Below, piece after piece: positions 61,210 through 64,000 of a stretch of 64,000 nt of DNA. How positions within the stretch are numbered: position 1 is the stretch's first letter; the number at the start of each line of letters is the position of its first letter. The stretch is taken from contig LR134362.1 in NCBI GenBank assembly GCA_900637275.1, positions 372,001-436,000 on the forward strand, written 5' to 3'. Source of the stretch: [Pasteurella] aerogenes (GTDB lineage Bacteria; Pseudomonadota; Gammaproteobacteria; Enterobacterales; Pasteurellaceae). The position numbers were made by a program, and so were the translations under genes. Below the pieces are notes generated by a model. It was not told the DNA's origin and made no database searches. It saw only the letters and a program-made list of their open reading frames with translations.

Positions 61210-62418
61210 TTATCCGACAACTTTTGGCAATAATCCGTTTTCGATTAAGAATGGAACATTCATAATTAATAAACCTAACACTAATGCCAAGATCAACGCT
61301 AGATTACCACCCATTACGCGATAAGGTAAATCCGGATATTTTCTGCGCAATACCCATACAATTCCCACCGGAAGCACTAACCCATAGAAGGTGAACATTT
61401 GACCGGCATAAGTGAGTACCGCCAAGAAATCGCGATAAAATAGCGCGAATAATAATACTGGTACGAAGGTTAGTAAACTTAATACAATACGATGAGCATT
61501 GACATTAGCACGTTTTAACAAATCGTCTAAACAGTCCACTAAGGCTAAGGATACGCCTAAAAACGAGGTAACTAACGCCAAGGCAGAGAATAAACGGACT
61601 GCACCGCTGATGAAATCGCTGCCGGTGGCTTGATAAGTGGCTTCTACCAAACCATTTAAGGTTGGATCTTTACGGATAATTTCCACAAATTGCATTTGGC
61701 TGAACACACCATGGGTTGCCATTTGCCATAAAATATAGGCAATCAATGGAATGGCAGTACCGGTGATAATGGCAATACGCAAGCGACGCACATCACCATC
61801 AAGATAATTATTGATACTCGGGATGACTACATGGAAACCGAAAGAGGTGAAAAATACTGGGCTGGCAGAAATAATCAACAAATATTGCAGCGGCATTGCA
61901 CCTAAATTTTCCATGGTTACTTTTGGTAACATCATAAATAATACGAATAAAAAGGCGAATATTTTGATGGTGAACAGAAGGCGGGTAAAGGCATCAACTG
62001 CATGAGTTCCGATGGTGACCGCAATTGCAAAAATGACGACAAACGCAATAATTGCCAGTGTTCCGGCATTTTCTCCGGCGAAAGTGAGAAACGGTTCTAG
62101 CAAATTACCACCGCCAAGGGCATACACGGTTAAAATCGCGTACATAAAAATAATGAGGGATAATGTGGCTAAAATTCGCCCGATAACGCCAAAATGTTGT
62201 TCGGCAAGGGTCGCAATCCCGGCATCTTTGCGCTCTGCTTTTTGATAGGCTTCCACGAATAATAATGCGCTATAAGAAAGTAAAATCCATAATGCGAATA
62301 ATAAAAGTAGCGTATAACCAAATCCCATTTCAGCTGAAGTGAGCGGCATAGCAAGCATTCCTGCACCAATTGTTGTGCCGGCAACAATTAAGGCGCTTCC
62401 AAGTGTTTTGTTTTTCAT
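61210..62418 (-). CDS. tyrP: Aromatic amino acid (tyrosine) permease, TyrP/Mtr family
   Basis: A 402-residue permease of the hydroxy/aromatic amino acid family with about eleven membrane helices. The N-terminus LGSALIVAGTTIGAGMLAMPL (about 6-26) holds the unwound GxxIGAG ion/substrate motif, and FFTSFGFHVVIPSINNYLDGD (about 190-210) is typical of the family. TyrP imports tyrosine, Mtr tryptophan; the two cannot be separated surely here. A TyrR-type box pair lies upstream, which favours tyrosine. Confidence 0.85.
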   Translation of the reverse strand: MKNKTLGSALIVAGTTIGAGMLAMPLTSAEMGFGYTLLLLFALWILLSYSALLFVEAYQKAERKDAGIATLAEQHFGVIGRILATLSLIIFMYAILTVYALGGGNLLEPFLTFAGENAGTLAIIAFVVIFAIAVTIGTHAVDAFTRLLFTIKIFAFLFVLFMMLPKVTMENLGAMPLQYLLIISASPVFFTSFGFHVVIPSINNYLDGDVRRLRIAIITGTAIPLIAYILWQMATHGVFSQMQFVEIIRKDPTLNGLVEATYQATGSDFISGAVRLFSALALVTSFLGVSLALVDCLDDLLKRANVNAHRIVLSLLTFVPVLLFALFYRDFLAVLTYAGQMFTFYGLVLPVGIVWVLRRKYPDLPYRVMGGNLALILALVLGLLIMNVPFLIENGLLPKVVG

Positions 62419-62473
62419 ATTAGACCTTAGATAAAATGAGGAGAATGTTATTCTAGCAGAGAGAAAATAAAAT

Positions 62474-62491
62474 TGTACTATAATTTGTACT
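62474..62491. promoter_or_regulatory. Weak TyrR-like box upstream of tyrP
   Basis: TGTACT-ATAATT-TGTACT is a weak match to the TyrR consensus TGTAAA-N6-TTTACA. It lies with its centre 20 bases from the strong box at 62494-62511, similar to the strong-weak spacing at E. coli tyrP. Confidence 0.4.
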
Positions 62492-62493
62492 CT

Positions 62494-62511
62494 TGTAATT
62501 ATTTATTTACA
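62494..62511. promoter_or_regulatory. Strong TyrR-like box between tyrP and aroA
   Basis: TGTAAT-TATTTA-TTTACA matches eleven of twelve fixed bases of the TyrR consensus. It is 76 bases upstream of the tyrP start and 107 bases upstream of aroA. TyrR represses or activates aromatic amino acid genes with tyrosine or phenylalanine. Confidence 0.6.
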
Positions 62512-62617
62512 AATAATGACATGGATCACATTAAAATTGATTGTAATTTTATGCTGAACCGTTAAACTGGCAAAACAGCTGAAAAAAACGACCTATTGAT
62601 TATTATCGGAACACTAC

Positions 62618-63913
62618 ATGGAAAAATTAACTTTATTGCCTATTAAACAAATTGAAGGCGAAATTAACTTACCCGGATCCAAAAGTTTATCCAATCGTGC
62701 ATTATTGTTGGCAGCTTTAGCACAAGGTACAACACAAGTAACCAATTTATTAGACAGCGATGATATTCGTCATATGTTAAATGCGTTGAAAGCATTAGGT
62801 GTCAATTATCAACTTTCAGAAGATAAACGCGTTTGTACTATTGAGGGCATTGGCGGCGCTTTTCAGTGGCAAGATGGATTATCGTTGTTTTTAGGTAATG
62901 CGGGAACAGCAATGCGACCGTTGACGGCGGCATTATGTTTAAAAGGAAAGGCGCCGGCGGAAGTGGTATTAACCGGTGAGCCACGGATGAAAGAACGTCC
63001 GATTAAGCACTTGGTGGATGCGTTGCAGCAAGCAGGGGCAGATGTTCAATATTTGGAAAATGAGGGTTACCCGCCGATTGCTATTCGTAATTCCGGTATT
63101 CGTGGCGGCAAAATTAAAATTGATGGCTCCATTTCTTCTCAATTTTTGACCGCACTTTTAATGTCGGCACCTTTGGCGGAAGGGGATATGGAAATTGAAA
63201 TTATCGGCGAATTAGTTTCTAAGCCTTATATTGATATTACGCTTGCCATGATGAAAGATTTTGGGGTGAATGTACATCATCAAAATTATCAAACTTTTTT
63301 GATAAAAGGAAATCAATCTTATGTTTCACCACAAAAATATTTAGTGGAGGGGGATGCATCTTCAGCGTCTTATTTCTTGGCTGCTGCGGCGATTAAAGGG
63401 AAAGTCAAAGTAACAGGGATTGGCAAGAACTCTATTCAAGGTGATCGTTTATTTGCGGACGTATTGGAAAAAATGGGAGCAAAAATTACCTGGGGCGAGG
63501 ATTTTATTCAAGCAGAACGCGGCGAATTGAATGGCATTGATATGGATATGAACCATATTCCTGATGCAGCAATGACCATTGCTACTACCGCGTTATTTGC
63601 GCGTGGTGAAACGGTTATCCGCAATATTTATAACTGGCGAGTAAAAGAAACCGATCGTTTGAGTGCAATGGCGACAGAATTGCGGAAAATTGGCGCCGAA
63701 GTGGAGGAGGGCGAGGATTTTATTCGTATTCAACCGTTGGCATTGGATAAGTTTCAGGCAGCAGAAATTGAAACTTACAATGATCATCGTATGGCGATGT
63801 GTTTTTCATTAATTGCTTTATCGGATACGCCGGTGACTATTTTAGATCCGAAATGTACCGCTAAAACGTTCCCAACCTATTTTAGTGAGTTTGAGAAAAT
63901 TTGTCTTCGTTAA
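62618..63913 (+). CDS. aroA: 3-phosphoshikimate 1-carboxyvinyltransferase (EPSP synthase)
   Basis: AroA joins phosphoenolpyruvate and shikimate-3-phosphate, the sixth shikimate step. The 431-residue protein has LPGSKSLSNRALLLAALA (about 19-36), LGNAGTAMRPLTAAL (about 91-105), GEPRMKERPI (about 120-129), EGDASSASYFLAA (about 242-254) and the late KETDRL and NDHRMAM motifs. It is a class I EPSP synthase by the GNAGTA motif. A terminator follows. Confidence 0.98.
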   Translation: MEKLTLLPIKQIEGEINLPGSKSLSNRALLLAALAQGTTQVTNLLDSDDIRHMLNALKALGVNYQLSEDKRVCTIEGIGGAFQWQDGLSLFLGNAGTAMRPLTAALCLKGKAPAEVVLTGEPRMKERPIKHLVDALQQAGADVQYLENEGYPPIAIRNSGIRGGKIKIDGSISSQFLTALLMSAPLAEGDMEIEIIGELVSKPYIDITLAMMKDFGVNVHHQNYQTFLIKGNQSYVSPQKYLVEGDASSASYFLAAAAIKGKVKVTGIGKNSIQGDRLFADVLEKMGAKITWGEDFIQAERGELNGIDMDMNHIPDAAMTIATTALFARGETVIRNIYNWRVKETDRLSAMATELRKIGAEVEEGEDFIRIQPLALDKFQAAEIETYNDHRMAMCFSLIALSDTPVTILDPKCTAKTFPTYFSEFEKICLR

Positions 63914-63940
63914 GATGTAGGATGGTTAACCCTTTATGTA

Positions 63941-63972
63941 AGAGTTGGCATAATGTGCCAACTCTTTTTTTT
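63941..63972 (+). terminator. Terminator after aroA
   Basis: AGAGTTGGCA at 63941-63950 pairs with TGCCAACTCT at 63956-63965 around TAATG, followed by eight T residues. Confidence 0.9.
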
Positions 63973-64000
63973 ACAATACTTTTTCTATTATATTTTTTGT

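Noticed and set aside
1..64000. tRNA or rRNA genes
   Set aside because: I looked through the intergenic gaps and saw no cloverleaf with the GGTTCGANTCC arm and no rRNA sequence.

Overview
The window is a 64 kb piece of chromosome from a Pasteurellaceae bacterium. The 9-base DNA-uptake core AAGTGCGGT (or ACCGCACTT) recurs throughout in both orientations, often as inverted pairs that form terminators. That is the Haemophilus-type uptake-signal dialect (Haemophilus, Pasteurella, Aggregatibacter, Basfia and relatives). A bifunctional gshF, hisC beside aroA, and the trmJ-isc order fit the same family. I do not assign a species.

Most of the window is core metabolism. Bases 1-4546: outer-membrane and lipid A genes (skp end, lpxD, fabZ, lpxA, lpxB, rnhB). 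4584-8517: an SLC13 permease, mog, glnB and an AI-2E/PerM permease. 8735-14653: rlmN, pilW, rodZ, ispG, hisS, yfgM. 14718-25393: glpT and gabD diverging over an FNR box, a small methyltransferase, priC, a Na+/H+ antiporter-family permease, a glycerate kinase/GntP permease pair, rpsO and ggt. 25476-32893: lysC, proA, a TRIC-like channel, an unknown membrane protein, suhB and acs. 33226-39426: trmJ and isc (iscRSUA-hscBA-fdx, no iscX at its end). 39521-45685: gshF, purT, luxS, then yqaA, maa and yqaB. 45875-49422: cysK, cysZ, zipA, yeeX. 49614-63913: serC, a restriction island, a DUF711 gene, hisC, a TyrP-type transporter and aroA.

The accessory part is 50.7-58.7 kb, between serC and DUF711/hisC. 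It is a type I restriction-modification locus with three unusual traits. (1) hsdM opens with 18 tandem GCACA units directly behind its ATG; the gene is in frame here, and loss or gain of one unit gives a stop just after the tract, so it should be phase variable. (2) hsdS runs in frame into an extra C-terminal domain of about 200 residues carrying an R-x5-H motif, suggesting a HEPN (AbiU2-like) RNase fused to the specificity subunit. (3) Between hsdS and hsdR lies a REP-associated tyrosine transposase (RAYT), surrounded by eight short palindromes, most with the GTAG-type foot of REP sequences. Uptake signals inside hsdM and hsdR suggest the locus has long circulated in this family by transformation.

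A second unexplained element lies in the 419-bp gap between luxS and yqaA: two tandem, homologous, gene-free units on the + strand. Each has a GTAAA-N5-GTAAA motif (CpxR-box-like), a conserved 5' segment and its own terminator hairpin, and they look like twin small RNAs. Visible regulatory sites include an FNR box (glpT/gabD), a TyrR box pair (tyrP/aroA), a CRP-like site (acs) and an IscR type 1 site (iscR).
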